From the NCBI RefSeq assembly GCF_003121845.1, contig NZ_QEWQ01000001.1, forward strand, positions 558,001 through 622,000: 64,000 nt of DNA. Direction: 5' to 3'. Positions 44,942 through 53,946 of the stretch are shown one piece after another. A program made the position numbers and the translations under genes. The stretch is from Ignatzschineria ureiclastica. Lineage in GTDB: Bacteria > Pseudomonadota > Gammaproteobacteria > Cardiobacteriales > Wohlfahrtiimonadaceae. A model generated the notes under the pieces. The model had not been told where the DNA came from and searched no databases. It saw only the letters and a program-made list of their open reading frames with translations. How positions within the stretch are numbered: position 1 is the first letter of the stretch; each line of letters begins with the position of its first letter.

Positions 44942-47900
44942 CTAGGCAATAGAAGCTAAATCTTGCAGGGATACCACTGCTAATTGTGGTGCAAAATGGA
45001 GACTTTCACAGATCGCTTTTGCACCAGCCATCGTTGTGTAATAAGGTACACGATGACTTAATGCAGCTCGGCGAATCGCATAACTTGATGCTCTACCGGC
45101 GAGATCCCGCGCCTCAGTATTAATCACCATCGCCACTTTTCCTGCTTTGATCGCCTCTTTGAGCGTTAATTGTGCTTCATCTACAGTAACCACAGTAATC
45201 GCAAAGCCACTACTTTGTAACGCTTTTGCCGTTCCTGGCGTTGCCCAAAGTGTATAACCTGCCTCTATCAAATAAGGGGCAATAGCAGGTAATAGATCTT
45301 TATCCCGATCTTCTACCGAGAGGAAGACAATACCTTCCGGGCGAACCTTTTCTCCGGCACCCAGTTGTGCTTTAAGGTAGGCTTCTGCCATCGTCTGACC
45401 AATTCCCATCACTTCACCTGTGGAACGCATCTCGGGCCCTAAAATTACATCAATACCACTAAACTTATTGAAAGGAAATACCGCCTCTTTCACTGCATAG
45501 CCCCCTTTTGCTTGAGCCATTTCGGCAGCTTGTAATGGATCAACCCCCGTTAAATTTTGTGCTTGAAGGGGAATGCCGGCCATCACCCTCGCTGCAATTT
45601 TCGCCAATGGCTGTTTCATGGCTTTACTGACGAAAGGTACAGTTCTAGATGCCCTTGGATTGACTTCTAAAAGATAGACGATATTATCTTGTACCGCATA
45701 CTGTACATTCATCAAGCCACGAACAGATAGCGCTTTCGCCAAGGCTTCAGTTTGAGCAATAATCTCCGCCTGAACATCTTTTGAAAGAGAGTGAGGCGGT
45801 AAGACTGAGGCTGAATCTCCTGAATGAACACCTGCTTGCTCAATATGCTCCATTAAACCACCGACTAGCAATGTCTCCCCATCAAAAATAGCATCTACAT
45901 CTACCTCTATGGCATGATCTAAGAAATGATCTAACAAAATCGGGCTATTCGGTGTCACCGTCACTGCTTCTTGCATATAACGCTGCAAAGCCTCATCTGA
46001 ATAGACAATCTGCATCGCCCGCCCCCCTAAAACATAAGAGGGTCTAACGACTAAGGGATATCCTACTTTCGAGGCAAGCTGCAATGCCTCCGCTTCACTA
46101 TAGGCAATTTGGTTTTCAGGTTGAGTAAGCGCCAATTCATTCACAATCGATTGAAAACGCGCCCGATCTTCTGCAAGATCAATGCTATCTGCCGATGTAC
46201 CGATAATCGGTACACCATTCTCTTCCAGTGCCTTGGCTAATTTAAGCGGTGTTTGTCCGCCATAATGCACAATCACCCCTTCTGGCTGTTCAATACGGAT
46301 AATCTCTAATAGATCTTCTAAGGTCAAAGGCTCGAAATAGAGACGATCTGAAATATCAAAATCTGTGGAAACTGTTTCGGGATTACAATTAACCATAATC
46401 GTTTCAAAGCCTGATTCCCGTAAGGCCAATGAGGCGTGAACGCAGCAGTAATCAAATTCAATCCCTTGCCCGATCCTATTCGGTCCGCCGCCTAGAATCA
46501 TCACTTTTCGGCGATCACTGACCCGCGCTTCACAATAATCTTCATAGGTAGAATAGAGATATGCGATATCTGTCGGAAATGCGCCGGCACAGCTATCTAC
46601 ACGTTTATATACAGGATGAAGGTCTAAGCTCTCCCGCAGCGCACGAATATGTTTCTCTTTAATTTGTAGGCAATCGGCAATTTTCTGATCAGAAAAACCT
46701 TTCCGTTTTAAAGTCCGTAGACGATTATACGTTAAATCAGATAATTCCGAATCTTGAAGAGCTTTCTCTTCTGCCACTAAATCGGCAAGCTGCGCAATAA
46801 ACCAAGGATCAATCCAAGAATATTGATTAATCTCGGCGATACTCATTCCAATACGAAGCGCATCCGCTACATAGAGGATCCGCTCAGGGCCTGCCTCTTT
46901 TAATTCCCGAATAATTACGGCGCGATCCTGACTGCGAGACGCTAAGCCTGAAAGCCCCGTTTCTAAACCTCTGAGAGCCTTCTGTAGTGATTCTTGAAAT
47001 GTTCGTCCCATCGCCATCACTTCTCCCACGGATTTCATCTGCGTAGTTAAGCGATCATTTGTATTCGTAAATTTTTCAAAGGCAAAACGGGGGACTTTCG
47101 TTACCACATAATCAATCGCGGGTTCTACAGTTGCCGGTAGATCTGAACCGATCATATCATTATCAAGTTCTGCAAGCGTATAACCTACGGCTAATTTAGC
47201 AGTGATCTTCGCAATCGGATAACCGGTTGCTTTTGAGGCAAGAGCAGAAGAGCGAGATACTCGGGGATTCATCTCGATGACCACTAATTCCCCATTTGCA
47301 GGATTCATCGCAAATTGTACATTTGAACCGCCGGTATCAACACCAATTTCCCGAATAATCGCAAACGTCGCATCGCGCACTAATTGATACTCTTCATCTG
47401 TGAGCGTTTGCGCCGGGGCAATCGTAATTGAATCCCCGGTATGAACACCCATCGGATCAAAGTTTTCAATAGAGCAGACAATCATCACATGATCCGATTT
47501 ATCCCGAATAACCTCCATCTCAATCTCTTTCCAACCTAATACCGATTGTTCAATGAGTAATTCATGAGTCGGCGATGCTTCAAATCCTCGTTCACAGATC
47601 TCAATAAATTCAGCTTCATCATGGGCAATGCCGCCCCCTGTTCCCCCCATCGTAAAAGAGGGCCGAATAAGTGTTGGATAACCTACGACAGTTTGCGCTT
47701 CAAAAGCCTCCGCCATCGAATGAACAACAAAGGCTTTAGGACACTGTAAACCAATATTCTCCATCGCAATTTTAAACTTACCACGATCTTCCGCCTTATC
47801 AATTGCGGTAATGGTTGCGCCGATAATTTCAACATTATATTGTTCAAGAATCCCATTACGGCTCAAATCAAGGGCACAATTGAGAGCTGTTTGCCCACCC

Positions 47901-48169
47901 ATCGTTGGTAAAATAGCATCCGGGCGCTCTTTCTCGATAATTTTAGCCACTGTCTGCCAAGTAATAGGCTCGATATAAGTGGCATCTGCCATCTCAGGAT
48001 CAGTCATAATTGTTGCCGGATTTGAATTCACGAGAATAACTCGGAATCCCTCACTTTTGAGAGCTTTACAGGCTTGCGCTCCGGAATAATCAAACTCACA
48101 AGCTTGACCAATGACAATCGGGCCGGCACCGATAATTAAAATAGATTGTAAATCTTGACGTTTTGGCAT
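44942..48169 (-). CDS. carB: Carbamoyl-phosphate synthase large subunit
   Basis: 1075 residues, normal length. Both ATP-grasp halves are present: [19 protein letters not shown] at about 12-30 and [19 protein letters not shown] in the second half. Metal and ATP motifs are [20 protein letters not shown] and [17 protein letters not shown], and the C-terminal allosteric domain is complete. It makes carbamoyl phosphate from bicarbonate, ATP and ammonia for pyrimidines and arginine. AGGAGG before its ATG overlaps the stop codon of carA. The ammonia normally comes from the CarA glutaminase, which is missing here. Confidence 0.96.
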   Translation of the reverse strand: MPKRQDLQSILIIGAGPIVIGQACEFDYSGAQACKALKSEGFRVILVNSNPATIMTDPEMADATYIEPITWQTVAKIIEKERPDAILPTMGGQTALNCALDLSRNGILEQYNVEIIGATITAIDKAEDRGKFKIAMENIGLQCPKAFVVHSMAEAFEAQTVVGYPTLIRPSFTMGGTGGGIAHDEAEFIEICERGFEASPTHELLIEQSVLGWKEIEMEVIRDKSDHVMIVCSIENFDPMGVHTGDSITIAPAQTLTDEEYQLVRDATFAIIREIGVDTGGSNVQFAMNPANGELVVIEMNPRVSRSSALASKATGYPIAKITAKLAVGYTLAELDNDMIGSDLPATVEPAIDYVVTKVPRFAFEKFTNTNDRLTTQMKSVGEVMAMGRTFQESLQKALRGLETGLSGLASRSQDRAVIIRELKEAGPERILYVADALRIGMSIAEINQYSWIDPWFIAQLADLVAEEKALQDSELSDLTYNRLRTLKRKGFSDQKIADCLQIKEKHIRALRESLDLHPVYKRVDSCAGAFPTDIAYLYSTYEDYCEARVSDRRKVMILGGGPNRIGQGIEFDYCCVHASLALRESGFETIMVNCNPETVSTDFDISDRLYFEPLTLEDLLEIIRIEQPEGVIVHYGGQTPLKLAKALEENGVPIIGTSADSIDLAEDRARFQSIVNELALTQPENQIAYSEAEALQLASKVGYPLVVRPSYVLGGRAMQIVYSDEALQRYMQEAVTVTPNSPILLDHFLDHAIEVDVDAIFDGETLLVGGLMEHIEQAGVHSGDSASVLPPHSLSKDVQAEIIAQTEALAKALSVRGLMNVQYAVQDNIVYLLEVNPRASRTVPFVSKAMKQPLAKIAARVMAGIPLQAQNLTGVDPLQAAEMAQAKGGYAVKEAVFPFNKFSGIDVILGPEMRSTGEVMGIGQTMAEAYLKAQLGAGEKVRPEGIVFLSVEDRDKDLLPAIAPYLIEAGYTLWATPGTAKALQSSGFAITVVTVDEAQLTLKEAIKAGKVAMVINTEARDLAGRASSYAIRRAALSHRVPYYTTMAGAKAICESLHFAPQLAVVSLQDLASIA

Positions 48170-48178
48170 GATGTCCTC

Positions 48179-48748
48179 CTATCCTTGGGGATTTTGTAAT
48201 GAAATAGTGGTTGAATTTTGAGTAACTGAATTTTGAGTAGATCTGTTTTGGCTGGATGATAAAAGGGTTGTCATTCTATTTTCGGGATATTCAACGCCAA
48301 AATAGTGCTTAAACTTTGCCTCTAACTGCAAGGCACTCAATTTACCTGTGATAATCACACCAGAAATCGTGCCAAAATTACTCTCAGCTTCACGCACAAG
48401 CGTGCTCAAATGACGAGTATCCACTTCACTGATCGCAATAATATGATGTCGTCGCAAATACTCCTTCAGGGGCCATTGACTCTGAAAATGGCTCTCCATC
48501 ACAGGGTAATCCCGTAAGATTACACCCGAAACAACCGGTTTTCGGTCTTCACTTATCCCGGTATTACCGATATGGGGATAGGTAAATGCGATGATCTGTT
48601 GCTCATAAGCTGAATCTGTTAAGACGTTTTCATACCCTGTAGCACCACGATAAAGTGTGATATTGGCCATCACTTCACCCTCTGCGCCTACGCTTACACC
48701 TGTAAAAACAGTCCCATCAGCTAATAGCAATGTTGCGATCTCTTTCAT
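48179..48748 (-). CDS. carA: Carbamoyl-phosphate synthase small subunit, N-terminal domain only
   Basis: 189 residues against about 380 in the family. The N-terminal CPSase_sm domain is present: LLLADGTVFTGVSVG, GATGYENVLTDSAY, TYPHIGNTG, VILRDYP and DTRHLSTLVRE. After about residue 160 the sequence becomes a Ser/Thr/Gln/Asn-rich tail with TQNSVTQNST and stops in the carB ribosome site. The class I glutamine amidotransferase domain with its Cys-His-Glu triad is entirely absent, and only 9 bp separate the stop from carB. The product can still bind CarB but cannot hydrolyse glutamine. Either a second full carA exists elsewhere or CarB uses free ammonia. Confidence 0.88.
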   Translation of the reverse strand: MKEIATLLLADGTVFTGVSVGAEGEVMANITLYRGATGYENVLTDSAYEQQIIAFTYPHIGNTGISEDRKPVVSGVILRDYPVMESHFQSQWPLKEYLRRHHIIAISEVDTRHLSTLVREAESNFGTISGVIITGKLSALQLEAKFKHYFGVEYPENRMTTLLSSSQNRSTQNSVTQNSTTISLQNPQG

Positions 48749-48812
48749 CAGTTTTCTCTCTCCTTAATTATTTCATTATTGTTATGATGATTTTCACCCA
48801 CTTTTTTGGGGC

Positions 48813-48853
48813 AAAAAAAAACACGTCCCCCTCAAAGATGAGGGTTTTACGTG
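48813..48853 (-). terminator. Attenuator-like terminator in the carAB leader
   Basis: On the minus strand CACGT/ACGTG and CCCTC/GAGGG form a two-part stem, followed by nine T. It lies about 65 bp before the carA ATG, inside the transcript, so it must be read through for carAB expression. Confidence 0.75.
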
Positions 48854-48864
48854 CTTTTGTGACA

Positions 48865-48897
48865 TCAATGCTTCATGTCATAGAAGCATTTCATCAT
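48865..48897 (-). CDS. Possible leader peptide of carAB
   Basis: A 10-codon frame (MMKCFYDMKH, stop TGA) ends 11 bp before the attenuator stem. The overlapping AATGCTTC/GAAGCATT and TGACAT/ATGTCA pairs could form rival hairpins. This is like leader-peptide attenuation of pyrimidine genes (pyrBI type). No strong ribosome site is visible, so translation is unproven. Confidence 0.35.
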   Translation of the reverse strand: MMKCFYDMKH

Positions 48898-49180
48898 AAC
48901 GAGCGAAAGCTCACTTGACAACGATTTTTTACATTTTTTATCTAATAAGCTGAAATTATAAGAAGATTTTTAACAATCAATCACCTATCTATAAACGATT
49001 ATCAGTCCGCAAAATAACAAGGATTTAAGCCATTTAATCCGACTCTATTCAAGGGATTTTCCAAGTCCCATCAAATCAGAAAAATTTTGAAATCTACGCA
49101 ATATCGTTTGAAAAATGCGTCAAAAATAGACTAGAGAGGCACCATTAATAATTGTCTATCACATTCAATTCCTATGGAAA
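48898..49180. other. Gap upstream of carAB
   Basis: No gene is seen. On the minus strand a TATAAT (48955-48960) lies about 60 bp before the putative leader peptide and may be the carAB -10 box; a TTGATT upstream is spaced too closely to be a good -35. Confidence 0.4.
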
Positions 49181-49344
49181 TATAATAAATTGGGTTTAAG
49201 AAAAATGGTTTTTAAAACAGCTATCGCGGGATTTTAAAACACATAAAACCGTACTAAACAACACTTGCAAGATGCCGAATAGAACGACTTTCTCACTGAT
49301 CACAACCGATGCGCCGGCATTTATTTTGAACCGACATTACTATA
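49181..49344 (-). mobile_element. MITE copy 4, between carA and the L,D-transpeptidase gene
   Basis: 164 bp in the orientation of copy 3. The ends TATAATAAATTGGGTTTAAG and GAACCGACATTACTATA are slightly decayed. The core ACTTGCAAGATGCCGAATAG and GATGCGCCGGCATTTATTTT is kept. About 10 bp near the GAACC end are missing relative to copy 3. Confidence 0.72.
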
Positions 49345-49384
49345 CTATTTCCGACCATGATGACGATTGACTGGTTTACCGTAA

Positions 49385-50071
49385 CTATTCAAGGTAATAG
49401 GCCCATAATAAAACCGGTTTCTGCTTAGTCTGTAGTAGCGCATCAACTTTTCGCATAGTTTCATCATCAACCACTGGGCAACCTTGGCTAAAACCTAAAG
49501 GGAGATAGGCCGGATATTGCTCTTCTGTCGGAATCATATCAAATGAGTGCAACACAATATAACGCTCAAAAGCCTTATCATTGGTGGGTTCTAACCCATG
49601 CAATTTATAGTGAACATGAATGCCCCATTTGCTCCAAGCTCGTTCTCCAATCCGATATTTGCCAAGAGATGAGGTGTAACTATTGGGAATATTGCTAAAG
49701 ACAATCTCCTGATTACTACTCTCAAACCCCTTATTACCATAACCATGAGCGACTAAGCTCTCAATCACCGGCGCTTGCTCGGCAAAACTCCATACAAAAA
49801 AACGATGGGTGCCAGAATGTCGCCCAAAATCGATCAAAATCACATGTTCTAAATCAAAATCATGCGCTTTAGCATATTCATACGCCTCACCCGCCCGCAC
49901 TTTAAGATCAATCGGTGAAAAATGGGGATCTTGCTTTGCAATCTCAATCGGCGATTCTGTTCCTTTATCAAAGTACATCGGAATCAACCATAATCGATCC
50001 CGAAAATAGTACATAGAGCCAAGACCGGCAATCAGTAGTAAGAGCAATAAACTGATTAATAGACGTTTCAT
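49385..50071 (-). CDS. Murein L,D-transpeptidase catalytic domain family protein (YkuD_2 type)
   Basis: A protein of about 228 residues. An N-terminal signal anchor (about 3-24) is followed by a periplasmic domain with RYIVLHSFDMIP and, further on, LGFSQGCPVV. The His and the S-x-G-C Cys are the catalytic pair of L,D-transpeptidases. Family members act on peptidoglycan stem peptides, but this YkuD_2-like branch is poorly characterised. ATG 50071 with AAGGA upstream is chosen over a GTG at 50089. It stands alone between MITE copy 4 and mogA. Confidence 0.8.
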   Translation of the reverse strand: MKRLLISLLLLLLIAGLGSMYYFRDRLWLIPMYFDKGTESPIEIAKQDPHFSPIDLKVRAGEAYEYAKAHDFDLEHVILIDFGRHSGTHRFFVWSFAEQAPVIESLVAHGYGNKGFESSNQEIVFSNIPNSYTSSLGKYRIGERAWSKWGIHVHYKLHGLEPTNDKAFERYIVLHSFDMIPTEEQYPAYLPLGFSQGCPVVDDETMRKVDALLQTKQKPVLLWAYYLE

Positions 50072-50213
50072 ACATCCTTTATGAGACACAGAGAAAAAGG
50101 GATTTAATGCTTAAAAAAGAGCAACTGTCAGCAACTCTTCCATGAGCAACTGACCTTCGTGAGTAACCATTAATCCCTGACAAAATCGATACTATCTAGT
50201 ATCTTGAGTTCTT

Positions 50214-50783
50214 CTACTTCTTCTTTGGCCGGAACGCACTCGTTACCGCTTCATTGACTTCAATATAACCTGCACCAATCAGATCAAGACAGTAAGGAAT
50301 AGCGGCGAAAATACCTTGAACTAGGATATTCCCTGCTTCATCTTTTACACCAGCTAATGTCTCTTCAATGGCTCGAGGACGACCGGGCAGATTGACGATT
50401 AACGTCTCTTTACGAATCACCCCTACCTGCCGAGAAAGAATCGCTGTAGGTACGAAATGAAGGCTCACTTGGCGCATCTGTTCCCCAAATCCCGGCATCT
50501 CTTTATCTGCCACGGCTAACGTAGCATCAGGTGTTACATCTCGTTTAGTGGGCCCTGTACCGCCAGTTGTGAGAATGAGATCACAATGTTCATTATCGAC
50601 TAAATCTTTAAGTGTTTGTTCAATCAACGGTTGTTCATCGGCGATTAAACACTCATGAAAGCGAATCGGGTTACGAATTGCTTTTGTCAACCACGCTTTA
50701 AGATGTGGAATCCCTTCATCTTGATAAACGCCTTGGCTTGCTCTATCAGATATGGATACAACGCCTATCGTAATCTCTTGCAT
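50214..50783 (-). CDS. mogA: Molybdopterin adenylyltransferase
   Basis: A protein of about 189 residues. IGVVSISDRAS at about 5-15, LILTTGGTGPTKRDVTPDAT at 68-87 and NLPGRPRAIEETL are the MoaB/MogA signatures. MogA activates molybdopterin by adenylation before molybdate insertion. AGGAGA lies 5 bp before ATG 50783; a start nine codons further upstream is less likely. It follows the nuo operon on the same strand but behind a terminator, so it probably has its own promoter. Confidence 0.92.
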   Translation of the reverse strand: MQEITIGVVSISDRASQGVYQDEGIPHLKAWLTKAIRNPIRFHECLIADEQPLIEQTLKDLVDNEHCDLILTTGGTGPTKRDVTPDATLAVADKEMPGFGEQMRQVSLHFVPTAILSRQVGVIRKETLIVNLPGRPRAIEETLAGVKDEAGNILVQGIFAAIPYCLDLIGAGYIEVNEAVTSAFRPKKK

Positions 50784-50836
50784 AATCTCCTCACTATTTT
50801 TAGTATTCAATCATAGATAATTTTGGGTCAATATAT

Positions 50837-50879
50837 AAAAAAGAGTTCCCGATACCGTAGTATCTGATAGAACTCTTTT
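50837..50879 (-). terminator. Terminator of the nuo operon
   Basis: AAAAGAGTTC pairs with GAACTCTTTT around a GATAC/GTATC inner stem. On the minus strand a run of six T follows. It lies about 70 bp after nuoN. Confidence 0.9.
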
Positions 50880-50946
50880 CAAAGTAGATGATACCACTAT
50901 ATCTCTATATGGTGATTCATCTTCCCTATTTCAATACTTCAATCAC

Positions 50947-52410
50947 TTAGAGGAAAGCGTAAAGCAATGATGGTGCAACACCTAGTACCACTAAAGCAAG
51001 TGCATTCACATTAAAGAATACCCGGCTTAAACCCGTTGCTTCAATCGTTAACTCACGACCTTGCACTTCTTCATCAAAGAACATCACTTTCACAACACGT
51101 AAGTAGTAGTAAAGTCCAATCACTGAAGTTAAAAGTGCAATGATCACAGTAAAGATATAACCTGCATTAAAGGCGGCTTTGAGTACCACAAATTTCCCAT
51201 AGAAACCAACGAAGAATGGAATACCGCCCATAGAGATCATGATCGCTGCCATTAAAAGTGCATACCAAGCATGTTGGCGAGCAAAGCCTTTTAAGTCATC
51301 AATCGCTTGCACTTCCTTGCCATTTACTTTCACCGATAGCATAAAACCAAAGGCAGCGGTCGTTGTCATCGCATAAGTAATGGCATAGAACATTCCTGCA
51401 CTTAAAGCAGCATCACTTTCTGCTGTAACTAGTAGGCCTAATAAGATAAAACCCGCATGAGAGACTGCTGAATAACCGAGCATCCGGCGAATATTATCTT
51501 GTTTCAATGCCACTAAATTACCGATGATGAATGAGATAATAGAGATTGCGATGATAAATGGTTGCCATTGACCGGCAAATTCACCTACCGCACCTAATAA
51601 AATCCAAACACCCATCATGAAGGCGGCTACTTTCGGTGCAGCTCCAATAAACATCGCAACAGGTAATGGTGCACCCTCATAAACATCCGGTACCCAACCA
51701 TGGAATGGTGCTGCACCTAGTTTAAAGACTGTTCCTACAATAAGAAACGCTGTTGCAAAGAGCACTAAGCGTGATTGACTATCTGTCATACCATTGGCAA
51801 TAACCGTGCGAATATCTTCAAACTGTAGAGAGCTTGTTGCCCCATAGAGTAGCGCCATACCAAAGAGTAGAATCGCTGATGACATTGCCCCCATAACGAA
51901 GTATTTCATCGCAGCTTCCGTACTCTTATTGTTACGGCGATTAAGCGCCACCAAACCATACATCGGTAGAGACATTAACTCAAGACCAACATAGACCATC
52001 AGCATACTTGCCGCCGAGACTAATACTAACATCCCTAACGTACTGAGTAATACTAACGCATAATACTCCGCCGTTACGATATTTTGCTCACCGGCTCGGC
52101 CATAGCTATAGACTAAACCGAAAGCAACAATCACAACCATCGCCACTTTTAAGACAAGCAGTAACGGGTTATAGTTGATCTCACCAAACCAGAAATGGTT
52201 ACTGATTACAATGCCTTGTGTAACATCGACATTGTATAAAACGATACTGATAATACCCGCACCGAAGAGCCCGATAAGGCTCAATGTGAAGAGCATTGAT
52301 TGCTTCGCATTCTTATTGAGGCTCTCATATAACAAGATGACAACGATCATACCCATTAAAAAGATCTCAGGAAGAGCAACGAGCATATCTGTCAGATTTA
52401 ATTCCTTCAT
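50947..52410 (-). CDS. nuoN: NADH-quinone oxidoreductase subunit N
   Basis: 487 residues with 14 membrane helices, an antiporter-like proton channel subunit of complex I. YFVMGAMSSAILLFG, FKLGAAPFHGWVPDVYEGAP and the lysine in LKQDNIRRMLGYSAVSHAGF are the proton-path signatures. It is the last gene of the nuo operon, 12 bp after nuoM, with a terminator downstream. Confidence 0.97.
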   Translation of the reverse strand: MKELNLTDMLVALPEIFLMGMIVVILLYESLNKNAKQSMLFTLSLIGLFGAGIISIVLYNVDVTQGIVISNHFWFGEINYNPLLLVLKVAMVVIVAFGLVYSYGRAGEQNIVTAEYYALVLLSTLGMLVLVSAASMLMVYVGLELMSLPMYGLVALNRRNNKSTEAAMKYFVMGAMSSAILLFGMALLYGATSSLQFEDIRTVIANGMTDSQSRLVLFATAFLIVGTVFKLGAAPFHGWVPDVYEGAPLPVAMFIGAAPKVAAFMMGVWILLGAVGEFAGQWQPFIIAISIISFIIGNLVALKQDNIRRMLGYSAVSHAGFILLGLLVTAESDAALSAGMFYAITYAMTTTAAFGFMLSVKVNGKEVQAIDDLKGFARQHAWYALLMAAIMISMGGIPFFVGFYGKFVVLKAAFNAGYIFTVIIALLTSVIGLYYYLRVVKVMFFDEEVQGRELTIEATGLSRVFFNVNALALVVLGVAPSLLYAFL

Positions 52411-52422
52411 TTTTAACTTCCT

Positions 52423-53937
52423 TTAGAATTGACCTGTCAAGTGAGTAATAAGTCCATCAATCGTTGATTGCATTAAATTCGCAATAGGATCTGGCCAAAC
52501 ACCAAATAATACGATTAATACAGCTAATGAACCCAATAAGAACCATTCTCTACCATTAATATCTTTCATCTGTCTTACGTGCTCATGGACGATATCGCCT
52601 AAAATCACACGTTTTGTTAACCAAAGGTTGTAAGCAGCACTTAGAATCAATGATAACGCAATCAGAATCGCAATATAAACAGAGTAATGGAAGCTCGCGA
52701 GAATCGTCCAGAACTCACCGATAAAGCCTGAAGTTCCTGGTAATCCTGAGTTTGCCATCGTAAAGAAGATGAAGAAGGCACCAAATACTGGCATGCTATT
52801 AATCACACCGCCGTAATCGGCAATTTCACGTGAATGGATACGATCATAAAGCACACCAATACAGAGGAACATCCCTGCAGATACAAGGCCATGAGAAATC
52901 ATCTGCATCATACCGCCTTGAAGCGCCATCTGCATTGCTTCAGGGTCAAGTACATTCCCGCCCAACATCGCAACAGGAAGAATAAATGCTAACGTCACAA
53001 ATCCCATATGAGAGATAGAGGAGTATGCAATCATCTTCTTCATATCACGCTGAACTAATGCCACAAGTGCGATATAGAGGATTGCAATCACACTTAAGCC
53101 CACGATTAACCATGAGAAATAAGCGGCGCCCAAAGGTGCAATCGGTAACATGAAACGTACGAAACCATACCCCCCAATTTTAAGGGTAATCGCTGCTAGA
53201 ATTACTGAACCACCGGTAGGTGCTTCAACGTGCGCTGAAGGCAACCAAGTATGCACAGGGAACATCGGCACTTTCACCGCAAATCCAGCAAGGAATGCGA
53301 GGAAAAGCCATTTTTGAGTTGATTCCGCTAATGTTAAATTTTGGAAACCGATAATATCGAAGCTACCGCTTTGTAGATAGAGGTAGATCAATGCGATCAG
53401 TAAGAAGATTGACCCTAAGAATGTATAGAGGAAGAACTTAAGAGCCGCAGTAATACGGTTTGGTCCACCCCAAACACCGATAATGAGGAACATCGGGATT
53501 AACATCGCTTCGAAGAATACATAGAAAAGAATCCCATCTACTGAAGCAAAGATCCCGTTCATTAAACCTTCGAGGATTAAGAAAGCGGCAAAATATTGAT
53601 TAGGCCGATCTTTGATAATTTCCCATCCCGCAATAACCACTAAAATCGTCACGAAAGTGGTTAAGACAATAAAGGGCATTGAGAAACCATCTATCCCTAA
53701 GTGGTAGCTGATGCCAAGCTCACTGCTCCACACCATCTGTTCCACAAATTGCATACCACTGATACCAGAATCAAATAGGAATAGTAGTGGTAACGAAATA
53801 ATAAAAGCAAGAATAGCAAAGGCAAGCGATAACCAACGGACTCGCGTGGGCTCATTACCCACAGCAAGCACAATGAGTCCGCCGAGAATCGGAAGCCAAA
53901 TGACTAAACTTAACCAAGAGATTTGCATTGTGTCCAT
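52423..53937 (-). CDS. nuoM: NADH-quinone oxidoreductase subunit M
   Basis: 504 residues, about 14 helices. It is a Mrp-antiporter homologue of complex I. FEAMLIPMF carries the helix-5 Glu, and PMFPVHTWLPSAHVEAPTGG and DMKKMIAYSSISHMGF carry the central Lys and His residues. It pumps protons with NuoL and NuoN. The gene lies 9 bp after nuoL in the minus-strand operon. Confidence 0.97.
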   Translation of the reverse strand: MDTMQISWLSLVIWLPILGGLIVLAVGNEPTRVRWLSLAFAILAFIISLPLLFLFDSGISGMQFVEQMVWSSELGISYHLGIDGFSMPFIVLTTFVTILVVIAGWEIIKDRPNQYFAAFLILEGLMNGIFASVDGILFYVFFEAMLIPMFLIIGVWGGPNRITAALKFFLYTFLGSIFLLIALIYLYLQSGSFDIIGFQNLTLAESTQKWLFLAFLAGFAVKVPMFPVHTWLPSAHVEAPTGGSVILAAITLKIGGYGFVRFMLPIAPLGAAYFSWLIVGLSVIAILYIALVALVQRDMKKMIAYSSISHMGFVTLAFILPVAMLGGNVLDPEAMQMALQGGMMQMISHGLVSAGMFLCIGVLYDRIHSREIADYGGVINSMPVFGAFFIFFTMANSGLPGTSGFIGEFWTILASFHYSVYIAILIALSLILSAAYNLWLTKRVILGDIVHEHVRQMKDINGREWFLLGSLAVLIVLFGVWPDPIANLMQSTIDGLITHLTGQF

Positions 53938-53946
53938 TGTTTATTC

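Noticed and set aside
48179-48260. Simple frameshift hiding the rest of CarA
   Set aside because: Only 9 bp lie between the carA stop and the carB start, so no frame can hold the missing domain of about 200 residues.
48730-48918. Plus-strand frame of 62 codons upstream of carA
   Set aside because: It runs antisense through the carAB leader hairpin and T run; the leader interpretation explains the sequence better.
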